The notes under the pieces were generated by a model, which saw only the letters and a list, made by a program, of their open reading frames with translations, ran no database searches and was not told where the DNA came from. Both the position numbers and the translations under genes were made by a program. DNA of 64,000 bases from contig VXAA01001113.1 of NCBI GenBank assembly GCA_013399115.1, positions 293,439 through 357,438 on the forward strand, written 5' to 3'. The DNA comes from Anseranas semipalmata. Its lineage: Eukaryota; Chordata; Aves; Anseriformes; Anseranatidae. Below, piece after piece: positions 33,701 to 45,759 of this stretch (within the stretch, counting starts at the first letter, position 1; every line of letters begins with the position of its first letter).

Positions 33701-36240
33701 TCTTCCTCTCACTCCAGAATTCCCCTGTGGCTACTGACGCATCAGCAGTGTTCGCCACGGCCTTGGGGCTGGTGTGGTTACCACGGGGTGGGCAGGCTGG
33801 CAGAGACCTTCCTCAGGTGCCAAATCCAGTGCCAGGGCAATCTCCCTGCTGGAACCAGCATGGGGAATCTGTGTGGAGAGGGAGTTGTGTAGGGAGGATG
33901 CAGTCGGAGAAGGTATGGCATGAAACGTCACATGAAATGATGTGACAAATATGAAAGAAAGAAAAAATGAGGATGGCTCAAATATTTTCTCTGGCCCTGT
34001 TATCACGTTAATGTTTCTTCTTCTGTACCAGACTGGCCTTGAGGTACAACTTCCTATCACTTTGCCTGTGTGTATGCACATGGATCTGTGTAAAAATCTG
34101 TGTTTTTAGAAAAAGGGAGAACAACCATTGTCCAGGGCTCCCAGGAAACTCTGTTTGTGACTTCACAGTTGGCTTAAGCTGCTGCCTTGCTGTGTGGCTA
34201 CCAAAAGCACACCCTTCTTCCCATGGATGAGAGCAGAGATGGGCTCACCCTCCTTCTGCCCGTTCTCCTCTTTGAAAATTATTGTCTTTTCTGTGTTGGT
34301 TTTCTGCTGGATCAGTGAGTGCTGAAGCAGAGCTGCTGTGCATGACCATACCTGCCAGAGCTCATGCTAGCCACACAGTGAGAACATACCACCAAGGACA
34401 CGGGAGCAGTGGGATTGTCCCTCTTAGTGGCAACAAAAAAGCGGTCTTTAATTGGCTTAAGCTGGTAGCAAACTGCACTGTTAGTGAAGGATGCTGAAAT
34501 ACTGGAGGAAGAGCTTGTAAGCCCATACCTCTTTGGTGGGTGAACCAAAAAGACTGCAGGAAATACAGTGGAAAGGGATGAGGACCCTCCACGAGGAAGC
34601 TGTTCACTGGATGCTAATAGGCCTTGAAGTGTTTTTCAGTTTTTGGCCCTGTTCTAGGGAAAATTTACACTTCAAGTTGTTGTAGTGCTTAAAAAAATAC
34701 TTGTATTACAGTATATTTTTAGTTAATTGTGTATTGATTTGCTTCTTATTCTAGAGATTAGGAGACAATTGATAGTTTGCTTAAATTACTAACTTCTGTA
34801 ACTGCTAAATTGTCCAGAGCAGGAGAAAGATCCTAACGGAAAATTCTCTATGTATATACCTGAAGGACAGGTGGACTTTTTTCCATTATCTATTAAACTG
34901 TTCTAAAATATAGCTCATCTGTCCCTGCTTGTTGATGACAGCAGGCTAGTGCATACTTATGCTGAATAATGCCATGCCCCAGTGGTTACAGTGACACCAT
35001 GACAATAGCAGGATCTGTTGTTGAGTGGCTTCCCAGCACAGCTCAGGGGTGGACCTGCATTGATTTCTTTTCTGTTTGTTCCTTCAATTAGTTGTACTTT
35101 TATTGCCCTATTATATAATTTTTCCTCTGCACTTCCATCTCAGATAAACACAGCTAAATTATTTTCTCTGTTATTCTGCTGTAAGTGTTACTAAAAAGTA
35201 GTGACAGTCATGCTACAGAGGTTGATATTTCTGTTGCGTGTAGGGCTGGGTGAATGCCCACCTGCACCCAAGCTTCTCTGAGGCTGACAGACAGGTTTTC
35301 AAGGCAGCTCTTTCAAGACAAAAACAACAGTTAAACTTCCAGGGTGTTTGTTGTTGTTTTTCTAATTTATATTATTGAGCAAAATGTGACTACATTATGC
35401 TTTGTGCCACTTTAAAGTACTTAGTCAGAGATAATTCTTTCCCAGGGAACCTGCAATCTGAGGAGACAAAATGAACACACAGAAGAAGAAGACAAGAAGC
35501 AAGGATGGGAAACATTATCCTTTTAGCGATGAGCATTTGAGTTTTTCAGTAGAAAAGGTCAGCATCTTTCAGGGGTGACTCAGACCAGCTTAGATCTGAG
35601 TCACTTCTCATGCCCATCTTTTCTCTGTATGGAACACAGAAGAAGCCAAAGATGATGTGGTTCCTCCCATAGACATCTCCAGATGTGTCTTTAAAGACTG
35701 GATCCTTAATATTTGTGTGCAGCTCAGTTCTGCAGTGGAATGGAATGTTATGTATTGGAAGCAAACATGCTGAACTGAGTTTGTGCTAATTTTTACCTAT
35801 TAAACAGTTAAAAGTAGCCAGCTTTCTTTTGCTGGAAACATCATTTGTGCGTGTTCATCCACATAACACCCTTAAGGGAGCTGCTGAGCTTTTTATAGCA
35901 ATCAATAAAACTTAAAAGGTGGAACAACTGTGAGTTTCTCAAGTCCTTAACAAAAGGTTTACCCAGGGCTGGGGTTGCTGACACCTTTAGGGTAACTGTT
36001 AAGAGAGTAAAAGCCTTGACAAAGCCAAGCGAGTATCAGAGAGAAAAGGGGATTGTGGAACTTCTAATGCAAGAAGATGCCACAAACATTGAAATCCCTG
36101 GAAAGGTCAAAGCTACAACCTGCAGACACACAGGAGTAAGTTAGTCTGGTAATGTGCAAGGGCATAAAGTGGTGCATCTTTGTAAAAGGAAGGGGATGAA
36201 AGGGTTGGTAAAGTACCTGGCAAAGCAGCTGATGGATGTA
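33701..36240. other. Unique non-coding stretch
   Basis: No gene or repeat family recognised. Open frames reach 135 codons near 33538-34081 on both strands and carry no motif. The sequence becomes AT-rich after about 34660. Confidence 0.5.
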
Positions 36241-36242
36241 TT

Positions 36243-36286
36243 CAGAATTGTATAATAAATATAATAATAAATATATAATATATTCC
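36243..36286. repeat. AT-rich low-complexity patch
   Basis: ATAATAAATATAATAATAAA-type sequence of about 44 bases. No repeat unit is kept long enough to call a microsatellite. Confidence 0.8.
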
Positions 36287-37853
36287 AATAAGGTGCGTGT
36301 GTGGTATTTAAGGTTTCATTTCCTGATATATATGGATCCACTTTCTCTAGGCATTGATTTAGCGAGGGGAGGAAAAGGAGTCTTTCTTTTCTTTAGGAGC
36401 TTTGATGTGTTTAGAAAAACCAAGAACCAACATGGTTAACATCCATGTGTCCCTGCAACCCCCCCAGTCTAACAAGGACTATATCTGCCCCTTTGCTCAG
36501 CAGCTCATTGCTGAACAATTACCAGCTGCATTCCAAGAGCCTTTGCCCTTTCGTTCATTTCAATTGGTGGCAGCTGCATTGTCTTGTGGAGTCAGGTAAC
36601 TCACATGCCTGCTTCTGTGGAGTAGCTCTGAAATTTCATGTATGCCTATGTCCAGAAGGTGCTGCCTGAATATTAGAGCGCCATCATTACCTAAATGACA
36701 TTTGATATCATAATGGTAAAATCAATTCTGAGTGAGCTCCCATAAACCTACCCCATAAATTGCATTGACTCCAGTGCAAATGTCATGCAAGCATTCATCC
36801 ATCTATCCACACCATGTTGTTGCAGAGAGGATCTTGGTAGTACATACCCAGAGTTCATGATGCAGAGGAGAAACAAAGGTCATACCTCCAGATGCCCAGA
36901 CGATGATCCCTTAGACATCATTAAAGGGATGGCTGAGAACATAATATACTTACCAGAGGGGCAGACAGCAAGGATGTGGCAACCAGAACAGGCAATTTGA
37001 TGTTGTACAGAAAAGCAAGTCTGATTCTGCGTCAGTTCAACTCATCTAATTCTCCTCCAGATCTCAGCAGTACAGGCACCCTTCCCTGACAAATTAAAAA
37101 TTCATATGTGTACGGGAGGGAAATGAGAGCGAACCTCAAGCAAAAGACTGAATTTCAGGCAGAGGTCTAGACTTGATCTTATTTCACCTCAAATATTTTT
37201 TCTTCTATAGTGGGAAACAGAGCTCTTTGGAATGAAACTCAGCCTGCTTGGGGCTTTGTTCTGAGCATAAAATTCAGATCACACTTTTCTGAAAAAATGC
37301 AGACCTGGGTCAGAATTGTAAATGTCAGATCTGAAGTTGAATTCTTCTAAAATCTCTGAGTGCTTGAATTTGAGATTCTTGGTTTGATCTGTTTTAGAGA
37401 AGACAGCTGAGGCTGGACCTTCTGCTTGCTTCTGAACTGATGTATATTTGCAGATTTTTCACCTTTTAAGGTTTTGAAAAACGTGTGTTCTGCCAAGAGG
37501 TTTAATCATAATTTTGACACAATTTACAACTTGCCATCTAAACTTCTTAAAGATTGGTGTTTCTTTTTTATTATTTTTGTGCATATTAGTTAAAAGCAGG
37601 AGTTCCAAATCTTCTTTGAAACTGAAAAACACGGTGGAGTTTGAAAGGATGTAAGGCAAATACATTATTGTCATAAACCCTCAAGAAGTGTTTCTGTACA
37701 GAACAGTTCTGAGAACACTCTGTGCATTTATTGTTCCTTCATTCTTATTCTTTCACAACAGAAAACTGAATAAGGTTGGTCAGTGAAAATACACCCTCCA
37801 AATGGTTGATGACCTGAACTTGCACTAATTTTAATCCTAGAAGAACTTAAAGG

Positions 37854-37873
37854 TTTTTTTTTTTTTTTTTTTT
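37854..37873 (+). repeat. Poly(T) run of 20
   Basis: Homopolymer in otherwise unique sequence. It could be the 5' face of an antisense retrocopy, but no retrocopy body is recognisable on its right. Confidence 0.95.
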
Positions 37874-39296
37874 GACCTAGATAGCACATCTTCTTCTTAA
37901 ACACCGAATGTTACCTGTGCATTCATATGGTGTGTACAGAGAAATATAATTGCATATTCATGCACCAGATGTAGCCTATCCACAGAGATTTGCACCACCA
38001 TTTGGTCTAATGAAGTAACAGCTGGATTGAACGAGAGTGCACAATGGAACATAAGAAAAACATCAATTATGAAGCGTTCTCATAGGCCAAAGTCCTGCCA
38101 ATGTTACGTACCACATTCACATTTCACTTAGAATCTGGAATCTAGTTCTTATCAGAGATACTCCCTGCTCTTCTCCTGGTGTTTAAAGAAAACTGCCTTC
38201 TGCTGTTTCCTCTTGTTCCCCACAGTAGGCTTGTGCCATTCGGTTCTTATCCAGTCACAGCCAGTCCCCAGAAGGTGTATGCTACGGGAGTAGCATTTCA
38301 ATCCGACTGGTGACCCTCCAAAGCTATGAGACAAGAGGAAAAATAATGAATTTTTAATTTCACCCTTTGGCTTCTTTCCTCTGACACTGATTCTTTGGAA
38401 TTATACTTTAAAATAATTTTATTGGGTCTTGTTAGCATCTTTGCAACCTCAGGACTACCTCGAAGTTCTCCAGATTCTGATCTGTGTTCAGAATCCAAGA
38501 CGAAATACCCTTGGTAGCATTTTTTTTTTTTTTTACGTCCACTTCTCTAGGCAGGGTTTAGATCATTGCTCGCTTGTGGTACATGCTACAGAAACCAAAA
38601 CAAAGGGCTCAGTAGATTTTTTCAGATACTACTGACAATGCATTATTCTGCAGTTTCACTCAAGACAAACTATGTTTGAAAAGCTTTCCCCAAATCTTAA
38701 GCTAATTTAAAGGCTTCTCCTGAATATTTTGCTGGAGCTGCTGGGACTTTAAAAGACCAAATGCAAGCAGGCTGCCCATTGCACAAGCAAGAGAGATGCA
38801 TATGGCACTGTGACCAAGGAAACCTTTTTAAATGTGAGGGACCCTGAGTAGCTCCGATGTGCCATGCAGATGTTCAATGCAGAGTAGGCTGAGCTGTCTC
38901 TGTCTCTAAGTTTTGTAGTCCCATCACTATAAGACCTGAGCAACCATCACATAAATTGACACCAAAAGTCTGGTTACTGTGGCCCAGGTGTATCCTACAT
39001 GACTGTAGGTCCTTATGAAGCACATCTCAGAAGATCCCAGGCTCTCTTGCAGTCAGTGTAGTGACTGGACAGTCCGGTCTCCTGAAAAGTTACTTTTCCC
39101 TGGGTGTGCTGTGGCCTATATATTATTGCAGTGGAAGACTAGATTCCTAATTTCAGTGCCTAGCTTCAGATACCTTGCTCCACTAACTCTGTAACCTAGG
39201 GACACAACACATATTAGATTCTTCCCCAGGAGAGAGAGTCATGGAGTCTCAGGAAACCCTTATTTTCCAGAATTGAACCTCTCCTTTGTCTTTACC

Positions 39297-39327
39297 TTTT
39301 TTGTTTGATTGTTTGTTTGTTTGTTTA
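39297..39327 (+). repeat. (TTTG)n microsatellite
   Basis: About seven TTTG-like units with one GATT interruption. Confidence 0.9.
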
Positions 39328-40330
39328 TCCCATTGAAAGATCCAGCTTCACTAGTCAGCTAGAAGTGGGAAAAGACCTCTCTGGACTTGAATGCTGCCTC
39401 TCTTTTGTGAGAAGCTCAACAGGTCCTGAAGACTTTACGCCTGTTTCATAAAGTTCTTAGGCAGAAACTTTATTCTTTTTAGCTTCTCCCAGCCTCACCT
39501 TTCATGGTTTCTACTAGAGACTCCACACCAAAGAACATAACTCCCTTTAGTGTCTCTGAGTTTTTAGATTACTTTTGCATTTCAGATTTGTAATTTACTC
39601 AGTATTCAGTGAAAACCTTTACACCCTTTGAACTAAAAAATTAAACTTATGTTGCTGTTTTGAAAGCAAAAGGAGTGGTTATAAGTGGTGTAAATTGAGT
39701 ACAGTGTGCAGCAAATTTAGCAGTTGTTCCTCTCACATAAGCACCTCTGCAACCCTTTAGGAAGCGTTTTAACATAATCTTGACACCCTCCGGGGTTTTG
39801 CAGCTCTCAGAAAGGTGTTAGGTTAAGAAAACAGGAGAAAAAGACAGCACAGAAAGGTATTTCCTGATTGTCCTTCCCAGCATCATCTCTAAGAAGGAAT
39901 GGACCAAGCAGAAAAACCTTATATTTTTTACATAAGTCAACTGGGGCATCAACCTTCAGATATGGAAATGAATAAAATAATTTCGTAAGTAACCATTTGG
40001 GGAAGACAGAGAAAATAAATGCTGTCTGTTTTCCCAGTGCAGTAACTGTTGACCTCTTCTGAAAATGTACTTTGATGAAGCATTGACTTCTTCTTGCATT
40101 ACAGCTCCTATATTCTAATCTGGACACTTTATTATTGACTCAGATGTGAGTACAAACAGATAGATCTCCCATGAATGCTTGTGAATTCACAGCTCCTGAT
40201 GGGTTGATCTCCTTCAGTCTCATGAACATTAGCCATCTGAAATAGTACATTTACCTTCCTCACCCCAACCCTCAAAAACACTCCAACACTTTCAATGAAA
40301 GCTAGTGCTCCGTTGAAACAGAGAACTGCC

Positions 40331-40352
40331 TTTTTTTTTTTTTTTTTTTTTT
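40331..40352 (+). repeat. Poly(T) run of 22
   Basis: Homopolymer between GAGAACTGCC and GCTAGATT. Confidence 0.95.
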
Positions 40353-41454
40353 GCTAGATTTGCAGTTGGATGGCAATCAAGCCATGCTCCCTGGTGTAGG
40401 GAAGGAGTACCTCCTTCTGTGAATTTGTAGTGGAGTGCATGTTCTGTCTGCCTGCATGATGCTCTGAAACTATAACGAGCTGTGGAGAGATACTCCCCTG
40501 CCTATGAAGCAAATTCTAGCCATGCTCAAGCTGAAGGAAATGCTTGCCACATTTCTTCTCTTCCTGAGAGCTTGGTGTAACCTCTCTTGACCCAGCCAAA
40601 TACCCTGAGAGGGTACATGGGATGTTTGTCAGGCTGTCAAGTGGATGCATTTTGAAGTGTGATCCTATTTACAAGGAATGAAACCAAGAGTTATGGAGAA
40701 TGAATTTCTGAGCCAACTTCCACGTATACCTTGAATAAATAGAATCTTTTTCTTCCTCTCTCTTGGCTCTTCACAAAAGCAAGGTACCAGGCTCTCTCTG
40801 GCTTCCTCTGCCTTTTATGATTGCTTGTGCTGGCTTTTTGCTCCTGTCAGGCACTGAACGCTGAATGAAGCCACTCTCCACCATTGTGTATTTCCTCAGT
40901 TTCCAGGGAAAACTCTAGGCATCCATAGTTAAACTTGACCTTCAACTTTGCTCTGATGGCCCAGCCATCAGACAGCACCTGCTATGATTTCATAACTCAT
41001 CCAGTGAAGAGCAGCTAACATGCCCACCATCTCCCATGATATCAGGAGTTGCCCAGAGATCAAAAGATAATGGTAGTTGCAGGTGCTAACAACCTCAGGC
41101 AAAACACCTGGAATTTTTGAGGAGGAACAGCATCTTTTCCAAGCTTTTCATCTCCTGGTTCCTGGCACTCACTGAAAGACCCACACCATTCCTAATCACG
41201 TGGTAGTGGACAGGGGAGATGCAAGCCTATGGAACAACTCAAGCTTTATTTTCAGCCCAAGCAGCAGAAAAAAAATAACAAAAAACAACAATATATAATG
41301 TAGAGATGACTGTCTTGGGGCTCCTGCAGCATTCACAGCTGTCTTTTTTTATTGCACTGAGTGATGTTACTGTGCATTTTACAGTTACAATCACAGTATG
41401 ACACACATAGGGATAGCTCAGTGGGTTTTGATCTGACCCCGCAAGCAACAAGAT

Positions 41455-41590
41455 TTTGAGTATCTCTTTGCATGGAGATTCCAAAACCTCTCTGGACCCC
41501 TGTTCCAATGTTCACCGTCCTGCTGAAAAAGTTTTTCCTAATATCTAATCAAGTTTCCTTCTAACTATCTTCCAACTTATGACTTCCTAC
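41455..41590 (-). mobile_element. CR1 LINE fragment, antisense
   Basis: Antisense CR1 phrases in order: TATCTCTTTGCATGGAGATT, CCAAAACCTCTCTGGACCCC, TGTTCCAATGTTCACC, CTGAAAAAGTTTTTCCTAAT, ATCTAATCAAGTTTCC. They match the usual 'GGAGATTCCACAACCTCTCTGG ... CTGTTCCAGTG ... TTTTTCCTAATATC' layout (reverse complement of the CR1 coding end). The true 3' tail is missing, so the piece is an internal remnant. The boundary on each side is approximate. Confidence 0.88.
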
Positions 41591-42988
41591 TTACCTTTCC
41601 AGCAGTGGGGCTAGAGGGGGATAGAGAAAGACTGCAGGGAAGAGTAGAAAAACATCTCAGTAGAGCCGAGAAAGTATGCTGTGTAGGATGTAGGGCTTTG
41701 CTGTGCCCTAGAACATAAGGGGAAAAAATACATATATCTTTTCCTCTAGCCAAGAGATTCCTGAGCTGTGGGTGTTATGGTACACATACCTCTGCAAACC
41801 TTTCCCAAGCAGCTGTCTACAGAAATTATTACTTGCAGAAAACTGCAAGGAAGATATCTTGAGCATGGTTGCACCAGATTGTCTCATGACTTCTTTGTGC
41901 AGCATTATCAGTTTATATCCATCTGTTTTTCCTTGTCTCATCTTTCATCTACTGAAAAGGACTTGGCAACATGGCCTAGGGATTAGACCTTCATCTTGAG
42001 GCTAGGGAAGAGATAAAAGCTAGGGGTAATGAAAGGCACAAGTGAAAGTTAGACGTTGTCAGTCTGAAAAGTTATCAGAAAAGGGACCAAATTAATTAAT
42101 CCTCTCCCAGATTGCTGTTACAGTGTAACTACTGCTTTCCCTTTTTCTCCATAAACTTTTGTGGAGCATGTCAGGTGAAATTCTCTAATGGTTTCTCTAA
42201 TTTCTTGATAGCTAAAATCTGCAAAAACATATGTTATCTTTAAAGATTGCATTTCTTGATGAAGTATTTCCATAGCTGTTTGGACAATACTCAATGTTTT
42301 CTCCTTTCCTCTGAAACGAGTTAATACGTGAATAACAGAACGGGCAAATCACGTAAAAGGGTTTTTCTAATTCATGCAGTCACGTGCCTTCATATACTTA
42401 ATCCAGCAAAGAATTTAAGCACATTCTTGTATGTAGGTACATGATCATGTGTGCATCTCGGCACAGGTGAAGACTGATTGATATTAATAATGTCAGATTA
42501 TATTCCTCTTTCTTTAATACTCTTGGGTTGTTTCAGGGGTAATAAGTATGAGACAGAGAAGTGTAATGAATCTTCAAATGTTTAATTTTGTCTGTTTCTT
42601 CACTTCTATTGCTTTCGATTGTTTCCAAGAGAACACACTTGGGAAATGTAGGCTTATGGCACCAAATTAACTTTGGTGGTAATTCCTCAGGAATATCAGA
42701 AATTGTTTCAGCACATTGAGAAATCACACTGCTGAAAGAAGGTGCTCTCCACAATTACATCTGCTAAGAAATTAACAAAAAAATGTGCAGTTATCATTTT
42801 GAGGCAATCAACCCTCTCTGTTGTTGACCTCTACCTTTTTGGTTCCTTGTTCAAGCCCAGCTTTTGATCAAAAATGACCTAAGATCATTTCTAACTGAGG
42901 GCTGATAGTAGATGACATGGTGTGTGATCGTAGGGTGCATAGCCTTCAGCTAGGGTATTATCCATGCGTTTGTAGTACATCATTCAGC
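41591..42988. other. Unique non-coding stretch with E-box and a 12-base palindrome
   Basis: No gene recognised. The right half (42060-42500) is AT-rich with retained CpGs: ACCAAATTAATTAATCC, TTAATACGTGAATAACAG, ACGGGCAAATCACG, an E-box CACGTG (42381-42386) and the perfect palindrome ACATGATCATGT (42439-42450). This part could be regulatory. Confidence 0.4.
42439..42450. promoter_or_regulatory. Perfect 12-base palindrome ACATGATCATGT
   Basis: Self-complementary over 12 bases, 52 bases right of a CACGTG E-box. Possible dimeric factor site; motif-level evidence only. Confidence 0.25.
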
Positions 42989-43090
42989 TCACAGAATTTC
43001 AAAGAACGTTAGGGATTGGAAGGGACCTTGAAAGATCATCTAGTCCAATCCCCCTGCTGGAGCAGGAACACTTAGATCACGAGAGCTCCT
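42989..43090 (-). mobile_element. CR1 LINE 3' end, antisense
   Basis: Plus-strand reading is CTCACAGAATTTCAAAGAAC, TTAGGGATTGGAAGGGACCT, TGAAAGATCATCTAGTCCAA, TCCCCCTGCTGGAGCAGGAA, CACTTAGATCA, the reverse complement of the avian CR1 3' UTR. Its 3' end lies at the left. No tandem tail is visible, only the CACAGAATTTC remnant. Heavily 5'-truncated at about 100 bases. Confidence 0.93.
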
Positions 43091-43233
43091 GCTCTCGGTT
43101 CTTCTCTAGAGGAACCTGACATCTGAATTCCTATTTGACAGTCTCAGGAGAAAACAACAAGAACTGAAGAGATCATAGAGACTTAACTTCTTCTGCCCCC
43201 CTAAAAGGTCAGGTACAGTAATGGGGCTATAAG

Positions 43234-43274
43234 GAAAAAAAAAAAAGAAAAAGAAAAGAAAAGAAAAAAAAAAG
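43234..43274 (+). repeat. A-rich (AAAAG)n tract
   Basis: Poly(A) interrupted by G at four- to five-base steps for about 40 bases. Confidence 0.9.
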
Positions 43275-44144
43275 AACTTTCTTTTGCCTTCCCTACCAGA
43301 AACATGGAAAAACAGATTTGTGACTTACAAAAGTGTCCTGAGAAGATCCTTCTCAAGCAATGACCCTGTTGTGTAACCTGGTGGATGTACTTTGAACAGG
43401 ATGTCTCTGGCATGTAGTGGGTCTGTGGGAAAACACTTTCCACCAGCAATAGCAAGAAACTGATATTTGACCCCTTCAATAGACCCTGCTTCTTGAATCA
43501 GGTAGACGAGAGAGTGGCTTTGAAATTCTTTCAATTTGAAAGGTGAAAATCACAAAGAGTAAAGGCCACATTTTCATGAGTATTTAAAAATCTTGGTGGG
43601 TTTATGAATGAACAAAAACAGCTTATGGTCTTAAAACATAGTGAAAGGAAATGGGAGTTAAACAGTAACCTTTCCCAATTTTTTCTTACCTGCATCATGA
43701 AGCTCTGCGTTTCACAGGCATTCAGGCGCAGGAATAGCATCATACAGAGGGAAGTAAGGCAGAGGGACCTAAAAGTTAGAGCACAGACTCCTATGACCTG
43801 AGGGGAACAAAGGGGAAGATTAAGATGTCTTTGCTTTGGCAGGATTTTGGATGTGTTGAGCATACCTGAGCTCCCACAACCTCAGCAGAATATGTGAGAA
43901 GATGGGATGTACAGACAAAAACCCAATATTCATTTAACACTTTAATAACTAATTCCAGAAGTTGGCACTATGTTTCCATAGCAGAAATGCTGCTGGTTTT
44001 GGTGCAGAGGGCAAAGTCACTCAGCACAAGAAATTCATCAGAGATTTTGTGGAAGAGGAGGATGAAAACAATATCCATCTTTCTTTCCTCTAATTGAATA
44101 ACAAAGTTGGTTAAAAAAATCACTGAATGAGTTAAATAAGTATT

Positions 44145-44156
44145 CCCCCCCCCCCC
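44145..44156 (+). repeat. Poly(C) run of 12
   Basis: Twelve consecutive C between TATT and GAAATTTCC. Quadruplex-forming on the minus strand. Confidence 0.93.
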
Positions 44157-45461
44157 GAAATTTCCAGAGTATGGAACTGTGCGGTTTTTACTTTTGTTAC
44201 CCATCCAGCTAATTAATCACCTTCAGTTTATTTTTCACCCTGTCAATATTTTTTTGGATTACAACGTTATTTTAAAAAGGGAGGAATAAAAAAGAAAATA
44301 GAATATAAAATGAAGAAGAGAAAAAGAATTGAATTTAATCTCCTCTGGTGAAAAGAATGCATATTTGATTTAATTCAAATACTGAATATTTCAAACTTTC
44401 CCTCACTTTTTTTTTTTTTTTTTTATGATTTACATCTTTTTATGCTTTTTGATCTATACTGTGCATGGTGCTCATGCTATTCATTTTCTTCCCACCATCT
44501 TGTTTGTATTCTTTCATTCTTCTTTTCTTTTCCTTTTATGTACTCTTACTCGCTGAAGAAAGTCTGTGAGCGGCAGCTTGATGAAATGGCTTTAGAAGTG
44601 ATGTTAAGTCCAAGGGTGAGGTTAAGAATTGGTGTTTGCAATGAACAGCAGATACAAGCAAATCCTTGGTACACAGTGACAAAAGAAGTTTCTCAAAAAG
44701 TTGTTTTCTTTTTCCCCAGGATATGTTCAGTCTTGCTAGGATGAGGTTGAGCCAGATGCTTTTCCTTGTACGCACCCTGGCAGATTGCAAGTGGGGTTGG
44801 AAATGTCACTGTAAGGCAGTGGAGCTCATCAGCATATTTCTGGCAGAAATACTCGAGTGCTTCTCCATCTTTCCAACTGATCATCTGTAAGCAAACAATA
44901 ATAATCCAGGGCTGGGTTCACAGTCTCGTTTTGTGGGCATGAAACACAAATTCATCACTGGTGGAGTTATATTTTTCTAATAAAGAAAAAGTAGCCAAAA
45001 CCTGAAAAAAAAATCAATTAAAATTAATACATTTGGATCTGCAGGCAGAAACAAAACCCAGCACTTAGCCAAACTGTATGTGACTTTTGAGTAAATTAGA
45101 GAAAGAAGAAAACAAGAAATGAGAGCTCCATGCCTTGCTGGTGTGCCAATCTACGTCAAGCTGGTGAGATTTGCAGCAGGTCTGACAGGTCCACAGATAC
45201 AAGATATTCTGGGCCATGAAAATGCTGTGTACAAAAGGGGATCCATGATACCAACCTTCTTCCTCTTCCAGTCTGATGGGTGTTCAACCACATGCTCTTC
45301 TCCCCCTTGTGATGGTGGACACACGGGAAGATCTAAACTTTTAGGAACCTGTAATATTTAGGACCTTGTAGGTCAAATGAGACAGAAGCCAGTGTGGAAC
45401 AAAGACTGGGCCAGGGTATGCTTCAGCCTCATTTATGTGCTTGTAACTGAACTTCAAACTT

Positions 45462-45573
45462 CAACAGCGTTCAAGAGGCGTTTGGATAATGTCCTCATTA
45501 ATATGCTTTAACTTTTGGTTAGCCCTGATGTGGTCAGGCAGTTGCACTGGATGATCTCTGAAGGTCCCTTCCA
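45462..45573 (+). mobile_element. CR1 LINE 3' end
   Basis: Phrases CAGCGTTCAAGAGGCGTTTG, GATAATGTCCTCATTAATAT, GCTTTAACTTTTGGTTAGCC, GATGTGGTCAGGCAGTTGCA, GGATGATCTCTGAAGGTCCC and TTCCATC form the last 110 bases of an avian CR1. The wording closely parallels 11187-11278, pointing to the same subfamily. The element runs straight into a TCTCC array, the expanded tail. Confidence 0.93.
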
Positions 45574-45759
45574 TCTCTCCTCTCCTCTCCTCTCCTCTCC
45601 TCTCCTCTCCTCTCCTCTCCTCTCCTCTCCTNNNNNNNNNNNNNNNNNNNNNNNNNNNNNNNNNNNNNNNNNNNNNNNNNNNNNNNNNNNNNNNNNNNNN
45701 NNNNNNNNNNNNNNNNNNNNNNNNNNNNNNNNNNNNNNNNNNNTCTCCTCTCCTCTCCT
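45574..45759 (+). repeat. (TCTCC)n array at a CR1 tail, containing an assembly gap
   Basis: TCTCC units run from 45574 to 45631, then 112 undetermined bases, then TCTCC units again at 45744-45759. Since the same unit in the same orientation bounds both sides, the gap is almost certainly more of the array. Its true length is unknown. Confidence 0.95.
45632..45743. other. Assembly gap (112 N)
   Basis: A run of 112 undetermined bases inside the TCTCC array. The irregular length suggests an estimated gap size, not a fixed 100-base placeholder. Confidence 0.98.

Larger units (their letters stand above)
36287..41454. other. Unique non-coding stretch with homopolymers
   Basis: No gene recognised. 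It includes poly(T) runs at 37854-37873 (20), 38520-38534 (15) and 40331-40352 (22), and a (TTTG)n tract at 39297-39327. Open frames are at most about 106 codons with no motif. Confidence 0.5.
43091..45461. other. Unique non-coding stretch with A-, C- and T-homopolymers
   Basis: No gene recognised. Contains an A-rich AAAAG tract at 43234-43274, twelve C at 44145-44156 and poly(T) of 18 at 44407-44424, with AT-rich sequence 44220-44540. Open frames reach 110 codons with no motif. Confidence 0.5.
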
